Part shown: positions 14,490-21,669 of the stretch, one piece after another
Position numbering within the stretch: the first letter of the stretch is position 1
Layout: each line of letters begins with the position of its first letter
DNA from: G020354945 sp964570585
GTDB taxonomy: Bacteria; Omnitrophota; Gorgyraeia; JABMRG01; JAFGKX01
Length of the DNA stretch: 36,337 nt
NCBI GenBank assembly: GCA_964570585.1
Contig: CAZMYR010000013.1
Coordinates: 1 to 36,337 of the forward strand
Direction: 5' to 3'
Position numbers and translations under genes: made by a program
Notes under the pieces: model-generated
What the model was told of the DNA's origin: nothing
Database searches by the model: none
Seen by the model: only the letters and a program-made list of their open reading frames with translations

Positions 14490-15539
14490 ATGGCTGATAT
14501 TAGAGAGCTTTTGCATCACGCTGTAGAAAAGGGAGCTTCTGATTTACATATAACCCAGGATTTACCGCCTATGTTAAGAATAGACGGCGAATTGCATGCT
14601 ACCTCATATGATGTATTGCGCAGAGAGCAGACTAAAAAGATGATATATGGTCTTTTAAACGATGCCCAGAAGGTGAGGTTTGAGGAGCAATTGGAGCTGG
14701 ACTTTTCTCTTTATATAACAGGTCTATGCCGCTTCAGGGTAAATGTGCATATGCAAAAAGGAAGTGTTGAGGCAGCATTTAGAGTAATACCTAATGTTAT
14801 CAAGCCATTAGAAGACCTTGGGCTTCCTCCTATAATAGCTGAATTGGCCAGAAGACCAAATGGGCTGGTTTTAGTAACAGGCCCAACCGGGGTGGGTAAG
14901 ACTACAACATTGGCAGCTATGGTGGATTTGATTAATTCCGAAAGGCGATGCCTTATAGTTAGTATCGAAGACCCGATAGAATATGTGCATCAGCATAAGA
15001 AGAGTATAGTAAAGCAAAGGGAGGTAGGTATAGATACCAGGTCTTTTGCCAGTGCGCTTACGCATGCGCTTCGCCAGGACCCGAATGTTATTCTTGTCGG
15101 AGAAATGCGGGATTTAGAAACCATATCCACAGCAATAACTGCTGCTGAGACAGGACATCTTGTATTAAGCACTCTTCATACCCCGGATGCCCCTCAGACT
15201 GTAGACAGGCTTATAGATATATTTCCTTCTCATCAGCAAGAACAGATAAAGGTGCAATTATCAGGAAGCATTCAAGGGGTTATTTGCCAACAACTATTGC
15301 CGAGAAAAGAAGAAAAGGGGAGAGTCCCTGCCTGCGAGATAATGGTAGGCACCTCAGCAGTTAGAAGTCTTATAAGAGAACACAAGACAGAGCAACTTTT
15401 GACCGTTATCCAAACAGGCGGTAAATATGGTATGACTACTATGGATAAGGCCATTAAAAATCTATACCTAGAAGGCTTGATAGATTTAGAAACAGCCCAT
15501 GTTAAAGTAAAGGATAAAAGCGAATTTGAGAAGCTGTAG
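14490..15539 (+). CDS. pilT: Twisting motility protein PilT
   Basis: This 349-residue canonical PilT retraction ATPase has KGASDLHITQDLPPMLRI at the N-terminus, Walker A VTGPTGVGKTTTLAAM, Asp box IVSIEDPIEYVH, Walker B DPNVILVGEMRDLETI, and His box TGHLVLSTLHTPDAPQ. Late in the protein KGRVPACEIMVGTSAVRSLI and LIREHK match the family's C-terminal region. It acts at the cytoplasmic base of type IV pili. ACAAGGAGAAG provides a good Shine-Dalgarno. Other pilus genes (pilB, pilC, pilins) are not in the window, so the two ATPase genes form a small detached locus. It is convergent with lptG. Confidence 0.95.
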   Translation: MADIRELLHHAVEKGASDLHITQDLPPMLRIDGELHATSYDVLRREQTKKMIYGLLNDAQKVRFEEQLELDFSLYITGLCRFRVNVHMQKGSVEAAFRVIPNVIKPLEDLGLPPIIAELARRPNGLVLVTGPTGVGKTTTLAAMVDLINSERRCLIVSIEDPIEYVHQHKKSIVKQREVGIDTRSFASALTHALRQDPNVILVGEMRDLETISTAITAAETGHLVLSTLHTPDAPQTVDRLIDIFPSHQQEQIKVQLSGSIQGVICQQLLPRKEEKGRVPACEIMVGTSAVRSLIREHKTEQLLTVIQTGGKYGMTTMDKAIKNLYLEGLIDLETAHVKVKDKSEFEKL

Positions 15540-15548
15540 GAAAAACTA

Positions 15549-15574
15549 GGGACAGCGACCATTTTTCTGTTCCC
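15549..15574. terminator. Hairpin between convergent pilT and lptG
   Basis: GGGACAG (15549-15555) and CTGTTCCC (15567-15574) form a stem with one bulged base, followed by ATTTTTAT on the plus strand. It could terminate both converging transcripts. GGGACAG is also reminiscent of the other dispersed palindromes in this window. Confidence 0.5.
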
Positions 15575-15578
15575 ATTT

Positions 15579-16670
15579 TTATGCTGGTGCGCGTTTAATA
15601 AGCACAATGGCTATTATAAAAAAAGCAATATTAGGAAAATGGACGGCTATTAATGGAGGGAAGAAGTTACCCTTACCCAACGCTAAGCTAATACCAATAG
15701 ATGCGTAATATACCAAACCCAAAATTATACTTATCCCTATGCTTGCTGCAATTCCCCCTCGAACAGTAGTTAATGCAAAAGGGATACCCAAAAGTATCAT
15801 TATAAAAGCAATAAAAGGCAAAGCTAATTTAAAATAAAGGTCAGTTTTTAACCTGTTTATAGTTCTTTTATCCCCTCCTTTTAGCCTATTTATATATGTT
15901 TTTAGCTGTGAGTAGTTCATAAAACTCGCCATAAACTCACCTTTTAAAAGTTCAGAAGGCTTCTCGGGCATCCTGATTATCTTTTTCTTAAATGTCAACA
16001 CTTTACCCAACGGCTGTCCTAATTTATCAAAACGATATATTATTACATCATAAAATCTCCATTTGTCAGTAAGCCAGATTGCTTTTTTTGCAAGGATTTT
16101 CCTTCTTAAATTTTGATTCTTATCATGTTCGAGTATTATAATGTCGCCTAATTTGTTATTTACCGAATCAAAACTTTTCGCATATATCATCTGGTTAGCT
16201 TTGCCATATATGGTTAGATTTTTTACTGATTTTAATTCTTTATTCTTTCTTTCGGACTCAATGTATTCTGTTTTTATTTTATTTGAGATTAACGAGACTT
16301 TGGGGACTATATTTTCATTTACATAGAATATACTTAAACAGATGATTATCCCGATGATAAATATAGGCCGTAAAGCATGCGCAATATTTATCCCGCTTGC
16401 TTTCATAGCAGTTAATTCATTGTTTCTGTTCATAGTGCTTAAAAGATATACTGTTGCCAGCAGCGCCGCGATAGGCACCGTCTGCACATATATGAGTGGG
16501 CTGAAAGAAAGATAGAATTTCGTAAGTATCTGAATAGGCACTTTATTTTTTAGGATATCGTCTAAATGGCCCAGGATATCAGCTACAATATAAAGTAGAT
16601 AAAATACAATAAGGCAGTAAAGAAGCGGTAGTAAGAAGCCTTTAATTATATATTTATCCAGAATTTTCAT
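15579..16670 (-). CDS. lptG: LptF/LptG-family permease (YjgQ-like)
   Basis: This 363-residue inner-membrane protein has the YjgP/YjgQ layout: an N-terminal trio of membrane helices starting YIIKGFLLPLLYCLIVFYLL, the conserved MNRNNELTAMKASGINIAHALRP cytosolic block (residues about 80-102), a large periplasmic beta-jellyroll-like domain, and three C-terminal helices (FKLALPFIAFIMILLGIPFA onward). With its partner it forms the membrane part of the LptB2FG exporter that extracts lipopolysaccharide for transport to the outer membrane. This supports a diderm cell. F and G are assigned only by order and weak similarity. It follows lptF in an operon, separated by a 92-base palindrome whose edge lies 15 bases from this start. 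Confidence 0.88.
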   Translation of the reverse strand: MKILDKYIIKGFLLPLLYCLIVFYLLYIVADILGHLDDILKNKVPIQILTKFYLSFSPLIYVQTVPIAALLATVYLLSTMNRNNELTAMKASGINIAHALRPIFIIGIIICLSIFYVNENIVPKVSLISNKIKTEYIESERKNKELKSVKNLTIYGKANQMIYAKSFDSVNNKLGDIIILEHDKNQNLRRKILAKKAIWLTDKWRFYDVIIYRFDKLGQPLGKVLTFKKKIIRMPEKPSELLKGEFMASFMNYSQLKTYINRLKGGDKRTINRLKTDLYFKLALPFIAFIMILLGIPFALTTVRGGIAASIGISIILGLVYYASIGISLALGKGNFFPPLIAVHFPNIAFFIIAIVLIKRAPA

Positions 16671-16685
16671 GGAAATTCCACATTT

Positions 16686-16777
16686 AGTACCGTTTACGGT
16701 TTCAAAGGGGTAAGTGTCCCCTAATTCACTATTCTTTGCTGGGGGACACTTACCCCTTTGAAACCGTAAACGGTACT
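16686..16777. repeat. Inverted repeat, GTCCCC hairpin family, copy 3 (variant stem)
   Basis: The arms AGTACCGTTTACGGTTTC and GAAACCGTAAACGGTACT continue through AAAGGGGTAAGTGTCCCC and its exact complement. That is a roughly 34-bp near-perfect stem, with a loop holding ATTCACTATTCTTTGC. It fills almost the entire lptF-lptG spacer. Confidence 0.96.
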
Positions 16778-16786
16778 TTTATCTCC

Positions 16787-17881
16787 TTAGCGTTCCGCCA
16801 GTCTAACAATAAGGAAAATTCCTATTATTAAAAATATAACATCAGCCGCCCACATCCCGATTGGGGGAGGCAATATTTCTTTAAGCGCCAATGCCTTTCC
16901 GCCGATGAATATGCCATAATATGTCAACATGATAATTAAACTCAAACCAAAAGCAACAGACTTTTCACGCCTTCTGGTATTTATTGCTATTGGCAGCCCG
17001 ATTATCACAAATACAAAACTGGAAAACGCCAAAGCCAATTTTTTATGTATTTCAGTTATAAGAGGGGTAGGCTTTGCATTTTGAGCTTTCATTGCAAGAA
17101 TCTCTTCTTTTAATTCTTTTATTGACATATCCTTGGACTTTTTGCCAACCTTAGCATCTGATAACTTTTCAGAAAGGTCTAATGTAAGGTTATACCTTTT
17201 GAAGTTTACCTTGTAGAAAACATTTGGATTTTTGGGATTTGGTTCGTCTGCTGTCCCATTTATCAATTTTAGTATGATTACGTTTTTTTTAGGAAAGCTT
17301 ATAAATTCTCCCTTTTGTGCAATTATAGTTCTGGTAGGTGCATTTTCCTGAACCTTATATATTCTAACATTGGTAAGTTTGTTTCCATTTATGCTGTATA
17401 TAAAGATGATATGATCTTTAAAGTCTTTTATAAAAGTACCTGGTTCCAGATAAGCTGCAGGATTTTTTAGACCCACTTCTTTTATAATGTGCCGGGTGTA
17501 ATAATGGGCCCTGGCTATTATACTATCATTTAAATAAACCTGAAAAAGGCCCACTAAAAATGCGAATATGATTACCGGAAACCCTATTCTATAAAGGCTT
17601 ATGCCGCTTGCCTTCATAGCCACTACTTCGTTGTCTGAAGCCAGCCTGCCAAAACACATAATAGTAGCGGTAAGCATGGCCATAGGCAATGTATAACTTA
17701 AAAGATACGGGATAAGGGCTAGAAATATTTTTAGCATTAAAAATGGGCTTACCCCTTTATTGATAATCATATCCGCCATCTTCACAATGTTGCCCACAAC
17801 CATTACAAAAGTAAACACTGCCAGAGATATCAAAAACGGCCCTGCGAGCTCTTTTAATATATAATTGCGTAGGATTCTCAT
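16787..17881 (-). CDS. lptF: LptF/LptG-family permease (YjgP-like)
   Basis: This 365-residue YjgP/YjgQ family permease and partner of the downstream lptG has N-terminal helices beginning RILRNYILKELAGPFLISLA, the signature SDNEVVAMKASGISLYRIGF, a periplasmic domain, and C-terminal helices with LALAFSSFVFVIIGLPIAI and TRRREKSVAFGLSLI. It forms the LptB2FG lipopolysaccharide extractor with LptG and an LptB encoded elsewhere. The frame stays open for another 41 codons upstream into comF. That extension translates a dispersed palindromic repeat (APAPLALGLL), so the ATG at 17881 is chosen to match the family N-terminus MRILRNYIL. Confidence 0.9.
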   Translation of the reverse strand: MRILRNYILKELAGPFLISLAVFTFVMVVGNIVKMADMIINKGVSPFLMLKIFLALIPYLLSYTLPMAMLTATIMCFGRLASDNEVVAMKASGISLYRIGFPVIIFAFLVGLFQVYLNDSIIARAHYYTRHIIKEVGLKNPAAYLEPGTFIKDFKDHIIFIYSINGNKLTNVRIYKVQENAPTRTIIAQKGEFISFPKKNVIILKLINGTADEPNPKNPNVFYKVNFKRYNLTLDLSEKLSDAKVGKKSKDMSIKELKEEILAMKAQNAKPTPLITEIHKKLALAFSSFVFVIIGLPIAINTRRREKSVAFGLSLIIMLTYYGIFIGGKALALKEILPPPIGMWAADVIFLIIGIFLIVRLAER

Positions 17882-17895
17882 TGTAAACACATAAC

Positions 17896-17932
17896 GTAGG
17901 AGTCCCAACGCCAAAGGTGCCGGGGCTCCTAC
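17896..17932. repeat. GTAGGAGTCCC...GGGGCTCCTAC palindromic repeat, copy 2
   Basis: The ends GTAGGAG and CTCCTAC pair, with an inner CCAACGCC-aaa-GGTGCCGGGG stem. It is homologous to 10783-10812. It lies between comF and lptF and is the whole spacer. Confidence 0.85.
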
Positions 17933-17934
17933 TG

Positions 17935-18732
17935 TTATACTCCTTTGGCCAAGGTTAAGAGATACACTGATTTTGCTCCCGCCCTTTTTAAGACAGCGGC
18001 GCATTCGTTAGCAGTAGCAGCAGTGGTGGCGACATCATCCATTAACAATATTCTTTTTTTATCAAATATCTTTTTATCTTTATCCCCACGCTGATTACAA
18101 TGAACCCAAGGGAGCTTTAATCGGTTTGGGGGTTTAATGAAAAAGGCGCCCTTTACATTGTTTAGACGCTCATTTTTATTCAAACGAGTTTGCTGTTTGG
18201 TGTCTCTACCCCTTCTCAAAATATTATAGACAAACGGCAGTTTAAAAACTTTAGCCAGATTTTTTGATAAAAGTAAGGATTGGTCAAATCCTCTTTGTTG
18301 CAATTTTCCTCTATGCAGAGGAATAGGCACTATCATATCCATTGTATTTATGTTTATATAATTTTCAGTAAAATTTGCCAGTAGCTCATTGAATAAGTGG
18401 ATTAGATATTTTTTGTAATCGTACTTAAATTTATGTATAAGCTCTTTAATAAGCCCTTCATAATTACAGCAAAAAAATCCTCTATCGAAGTTATATTTAG
18501 AATTTATGCATTTTCCGCATATAGCTACAAGGTCAGCCGAGCCGTATATAGGACGCCCGCATTTTATGCAGAAAGGCGGCCTGTTTATTTTTATTTTTTT
18601 TAAACACTTTTTGCACAGATAGAATTTGCTTTTATAATGAAGGGTTAGACCGCATCCCTGGCATCGTTTAGGATATATTAGGTTTAAAAACGCCAACAAG
18701 GTATTTTTAACTGAATTAATGATCCTTGGCAT
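17935..18732 (-). CDS. comF: ComF family protein (zinc-ribbon phosphoribosyltransferase-like)
   Basis: ComF proteins act in DNA uptake and natural transformation. This 265-residue member has N-terminal zinc-ribbon cysteines (CQGCG, CKKCLKK, CIKCGRP, CGKC), a middle VPIPLHRGKLQQRGFDQSLLL motif, RRGRDTKQQTRLNKNERLNN, and the PRPP-binding signature ILLMDDVATTAATANECA, where the usual glycine of TTGAT is alanine. A stretch of roughly 20 residues (NRLKLPWVHCNQRGDKDKK) before the PRPP motif looks longer than in typical ComF and may be another repeat-derived insertion. The presence of pilT genes nearby is consistent with a type IV pilus competence system. It is transcribed from a promoter only seven or eight bases upstream, divergent from fba. 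Confidence 0.92.
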   Translation of the reverse strand: MPRIINSVKNTLLAFLNLIYPKRCQGCGLTLHYKSKFYLCKKCLKKIKINRPPFCIKCGRPIYGSADLVAICGKCINSKYNFDRGFFCCNYEGLIKELIHKFKYDYKKYLIHLFNELLANFTENYININTMDMIVPIPLHRGKLQQRGFDQSLLLSKNLAKVFKLPFVYNILRRGRDTKQQTRLNKNERLNNVKGAFFIKPPNRLKLPWVHCNQRGDKDKKIFDKKRILLMDDVATTAATANECAAVLKRAGAKSVYLLTLAKGV

Positions 18733-18739
18733 ATTGCAT

Positions 18740-18768
18740 AATATAACACTTATTATTAGCTATGTAAA
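18740..18768 (-). promoter_or_regulatory. Promoter of the comF-lptF-lptG operon (near-leaderless)
   Basis: On the minus strand TTTACA (18768-18763), 17 bases, then TATATT (18745-18740). The expected transcription start would fall at or within a base or two of the comF ATG at 18732, implying an almost leaderless mRNA. Confidence 0.5.
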
Positions 18769-18779
18769 TCATTTTTTGC

Positions 18780-18807
18780 TTGCATATTGGTGAGTATTTA
18801 TTATAAT
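18780..18807 (+). promoter_or_regulatory. Promoter of fba
   Basis: TTGCAT (18780-18785), a 16-base spacer, and a consensus TATAAT (18802-18807), pointing toward the aldolase gene. The leader then crosses an inverted repeat before the Shine-Dalgarno. Confidence 0.6.
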
Positions 18808-18845
18808 AGGTCTAATTTACAGTAACCAGAAACCAGTGTCAGGGG

Positions 18846-18929
18846 AAGGGTCAGACCGTAGGGGTCAGACCCTTAGAAACTGACCCCAAAGAGAATAACA
18901 GGGTCTGACCCCAAAGAGACCATGGTCTA
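18846..18929. repeat. GGGTCAGACC/GGTCTGACCC inverted repeat
   Basis: Several copies of GGTCAGACC and ACTGACCCC face GGGTCTGACCCC and a diverged GGTCTAACCCC, with AAAGAGA spacers like those in the GTCCCC family. It lies in the fba leader, ending about nine bases before the Shine-Dalgarno. Confidence 0.8.
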
Positions 18930-18949
18930 ACCCCACAAGGAGGATAATG

Positions 18950-19876
18950 ATGGGTCTTATATCGTCAAAAGGGTTATTTAAAAAGGCATTAAAAGAGAAA
19001 TATGCAGTTGGCGCTTTTAATGTTAACAATATGGAGATAATACAGGGCATAACCGAAGCGGTAAAAGAGGAAAAGGCTCCTCTAATACTACAATTTTCGG
19101 CGGGGGCGCGTAAATATGCAAAACATATATACCTTATACATTTGGTACAGGCTGCAATTGAGGATACCGGCATAGATGTTGTCTTGCACCTTGACCACGG
19201 AGAAGATTTCGAGATATGTAAGGCCTGTATAGACGGCGGTTTTACATCAGTTATGGTAGATGCCTCAAAAAAGCCATTCCAGGAGAATGTTAGAATAACA
19301 AAGCAAGTGGTGGACTACGCTCATTCTAAAGGGATAGTAGTAGAAGCAGAGTTGGGGCGACTTAAGGGAATAGAAGACACCGTCTCTGTTTCTGAAAAGG
19401 AAGCCATTCTGGTAAATCCTGATGAAGTTGAAGAATTTATTAAAAGGACAAATTGCGATTCATTAGCAATAGCGATCGGAACCAGCCACGGCGCCTATAA
19501 GTTTAAAGGAGAACCAAAACTTTATTTTGATAGATTGGAAGAGGTGCAGAAGCGCGTGCCTGATTATCCTTTAGTTTTACATGGTGCTTCCAGCGTGCTT
19601 CAAGATTATGTAAAAATATGTAATGAGCATGGAGGAAAACTTCCGGGAGCAAAAGGCGTCCCCGAAGAAATGATATCTAAAGCTGCCAAAATGAATATAT
19701 GCAAGGTTAACATTGATACTGACTTGCGGTTAGCTATGACCGCTACCATTAGAAAAGAATTTGACGAAAATCCGAGCAGTTTTGACCCCAGAAAATATCT
19801 AGGACCTGCACGAGAGGCTATAAAGCAAGTAGTAAAACACAAACTTCATATCTTAGGCTGCGCCGGCAAGGCATAG
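18950..19876 (+). CDS. fba: Class II fructose-1,6-bisphosphate aldolase
   Basis: This metal-dependent aldolase interconverts fructose-1,6-bisphosphate with dihydroxyacetone phosphate and glyceraldehyde-3-phosphate. The zinc-binding HLDHGEDFE, GFTSVMVDASKKPFQENV, VEAELGRLKGIED, AIAIGTSHGAYKF and LVLHGASSV blocks are all present, as is NICKVNIDTDLRLAMTA. Length (308 residues) is typical. Two ATG codons occur in tandem; the second (18950) has AGGAGG at a better distance (six bases) than the first (18947, three bases). It is monocistronic or heads the following group, separated by a 112-base palindromic element. Confidence 0.97.
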   Translation: MGLISSKGLFKKALKEKYAVGAFNVNNMEIIQGITEAVKEEKAPLILQFSAGARKYAKHIYLIHLVQAAIEDTGIDVVLHLDHGEDFEICKACIDGGFTSVMVDASKKPFQENVRITKQVVDYAHSKGIVVEAELGRLKGIEDTVSVSEKEAILVNPDEVEEFIKRTNCDSLAIAIGTSHGAYKFKGEPKLYFDRLEEVQKRVPDYPLVLHGASSVLQDYVKICNEHGGKLPGAKGVPEEMISKAAKMNICKVNIDTDLRLAMTATIRKEFDENPSSFDPRKYLGPAREAIKQVVKHKLHILGCAGKA

Positions 19877-19888
19877 TAGACATTCTAA

Positions 19889-20000
19889 ATGAACCCCGTT
19901 AGAAATTTTTAAAAAACCTGAATTATTATTTTAACGGGGAATTGATATATATGCCTTAATTACATAAAACTAAGGAAGGAGAAATTTCTAACGGGGTGAA
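19889..20000 (+). repeat. Long NPVRN-type palindromic element at a gene start, copy A
   Basis: Flanked by direct TGAA (19890-19893 and 19997-20000). Left arm CCCCGTTAGAAATT (19894-19907) pairs perfectly with AATTTCTAACGGGG (19983-19996). A middle copy TAACGGGG (19932-19939) also pairs with the left arm over eight bases. The last G of the right arm is the first base of the next gene's GTG start. The central part, ending ATATATATG, is homologous to copy B at 21559. Confidence 0.9.
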
Positions 20001-20763
20001 AAAACTTTTAGCCATCTTATTATTAGTTGTATGGGTTTATATTTTGTTTACAAAAGGCCATCTTACAGCCGGAAAATATTTATTAACTCGTGCGTCTGAA
20101 ATTTCGAAATCTATTTCAGAATTATCTAAGAAGACAGCAGAACTTCCCTTCGATTGTGGAGAAAGATTTATATACCTTTATACCATGGGCCCCTTGAGGA
20201 CAGGTACTGCAAAGCTCACCTTTGTGGGTGAATCTAGTATTGAAGGAAAACAGACCTATCTGATTAGATTCGAAAGCCGGGTTGGCACCTTCTATGATTT
20301 AGAGAATATTTACGCAGAAACTGAAAATTTTTATCCGGCATATGTAGAAAGAAACATAAGGAATTTTGGGATTAAGACAAATATAAAGGAAAGATACGAT
20401 CGAAAGAATTACAAAGTAAAGATTATAAAGCAGGGTCTTTTTGGAGAAAGGGTTAAGGTTATTAAAAAGCAAAGCCCTATCCACAATTCCATCCTTCTTA
20501 TATATTACTGCCGAAGGCTTTCTTCATCAGAATTAAAACCGGGTTATGAATTTGACGTAGTTTTGCCTGCCGATGAGTTTAAAGTGACTCTTGCCAGGAT
20601 TGAAAAAATAAAGGTTCCTGCAGGTAATTTCCAGGCATATTTATTTGAAAGCAGTCCCAAGAAGATAAGATTATGGGTAGCCACAGATAAGAGACGTACA
20701 CCTTTAAAAATGGAAAATCTAACTTCTTTTGGACCTTCTTCGATTGTCCTTAAAAAATATTAA
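19996..20763 (+). CDS. DUF3108 domain protein, secreted or membrane-anchored
   Basis: The 255-residue protein has an N-terminal hydrophobic segment (KLLAILLLVVWVYILF), probably an uncleaved anchor or signal, then a beta-rich DUF3108 domain. CGERFIYLYTMGPLRTGTAKL, a region of alternating strands with tyrosine/lysine-rich motifs, and KIKVPAGNFQAYLFE match the family. It is expected to face the periplasm or cell surface. The molecular function of the family is unknown. The GTG start is donated by the right end of a palindromic element, and the purine-rich AAGGAAGGAG is 15 bases away in the loop of that element, unusually far for a Shine-Dalgarno. Confidence 0.8.
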   Translation: MKKLLAILLLVVWVYILFTKGHLTAGKYLLTRASEISKSISELSKKTAELPFDCGERFIYLYTMGPLRTGTAKLTFVGESSIEGKQTYLIRFESRVGTFYDLENIYAETENFYPAYVERNIRNFGIKTNIKERYDRKNYKVKIIKQGLFGERVKVIKKQSPIHNSILLIYYCRRLSSSELKPGYEFDVVLPADEFKVTLARIEKIKVPAGNFQAYLFESSPKKIRLWVATDKRRTPLKMENLTSFGPSSIVLKKY

Positions 20764-20783
20764 CTAGATACGGAGGAATAACC

Positions 20784-21557
20784 ATGAAATTAGACGAGAT
20801 AAAGATTTCTCAAGCAATAATTAAATCTTACAGCCACAAAATACTCTCTGCTTTAAATGTAGATGTGGCTATTGCCGGCGCAGGCCCTGCCGGAATGTGC
20901 TGCGGTTATTATTTAGCCAGATCAGGGAAAAGAGTAGCAATATTTGAAAGAAAACTATCCGTTGGCGGTGGAATGTGGGGCGGCGGAATAATGTTTAATG
21001 AGATAGTAATTCAGGAAAAGGCTAAAAAAATCTTAGATGAATTTGGAATTAGAACTAAAAGATACGATAAAGGTTACTATCTTGCAGATTCCATTGAGGC
21101 AGTTTCTACAATTTGCGCAAAGACAGTCAAAGCCGGAGTAAAGATATTTAATTTACTTAGTGCGGAAGATGTGATGATAAGACAAAAGCGCATATGCGGA
21201 CTTGTTTTAAATTGGACTCCCGTAGAAACGGCAAATTTACACGTTGACCCAATTGCCATGAGGGCAAAGTTTGTAGTCGATGCTACGGGCCATGCCGCAG
21301 AAATTGTGCATCTTGCTGTGAGAAAAGCCGGCATAAGGCTTAAGACAAAAACCGGAAAAATTATGGGTGAAAAATCAATGTGGGCGGATTTAGCAGAAGA
21401 TACCATTGTCAAAAATTCCAGAGAGGTCTGCTCCGGACTTTATGTCTGCGGCATGTGCGCAAATGCAGTCTTTGGCGATCCACGTATGGGTCCAATATTC
21501 GGAGGAATGTTACTTTCAGGCGAGAAAGTTGCTGAGCGGATAAAGAAGCGGTTTTAA
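20784..21557 (+). CDS. thi4: Thiazole biosynthesis enzyme Thi4, His-type (sulfide-using)
   Basis: Thi4 makes the adenosine thiazole precursor of thiamine from NAD, glycine and a sulfur source. The 257-residue protein has the FAD/NAD loop VAIAGAGPAGMCCGYYLARS, FERKLSVGGGMWGGGIMFN, VVDATGHAAEI and YVCGMCANAVFGDPRMGPIFGGM. In yeast Thi4 the sulfur donor is a cysteine in a CCMDP segment; here the equivalent segment reads NLHVDP with histidine, as in methanogen enzymes that use free sulfide catalytically. This suggests a non-suicide, sulfide-dependent enzyme suited to anaerobic life. ACGGAGGA precedes the ATG. No other thiamine gene is visible. The alignment is from memory. Confidence 0.92.
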   Translation: MKLDEIKISQAIIKSYSHKILSALNVDVAIAGAGPAGMCCGYYLARSGKRVAIFERKLSVGGGMWGGGIMFNEIVIQEKAKKILDEFGIRTKRYDKGYYLADSIEAVSTICAKTVKAGVKIFNLLSAEDVMIRQKRICGLVLNWTPVETANLHVDPIAMRAKFVVDATGHAAEIVHLAVRKAGIRLKTKTGKIMGEKSMWADLAEDTIVKNSREVCSGLYVCGMCANAVFGDPRMGPIFGGMLLSGEKVAERIKKRF

Positions 21558-21558
21558 G

Positions 21559-21669
21559 ATGAACCCCGTTAGAAATTTTACAAAAAACGAAATTAATTTT
21601 TTATGGAGATTTAATATATATGTCCGAATTGCATAAAGCGAAAAAAGGAAAAATTTCTAACGGGGTGAA
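21559..21669 (+). repeat. Long NPVRN-type palindromic element at a gene start, copy B
   Basis: Flanked by direct TGAA (21560-21563 and 21666-21669). Left arm CCCCGTTAGAAATTTT and right arm AAAATTTCTAACGGGG (21650-21665) are complementary. The interior is homologous to copy A at 19889, but its middle arm has decayed (TTATGGAGA in place of TTAACGGGG). The right end supplies GTG 21665-21667. Confidence 0.9.

Noticed and set aside
16787..18004. LptF starting at 18004
   Set aside because: The extra 41 residues overlap comF and translate a dispersed repeat; the family start is at 17881.
20764..20783. TPP or biotin/SAM riboswitch before thi4, bioB or metK
   Set aside because: The spacers are too short or consist of repeats; no conserved riboswitch core was seen.
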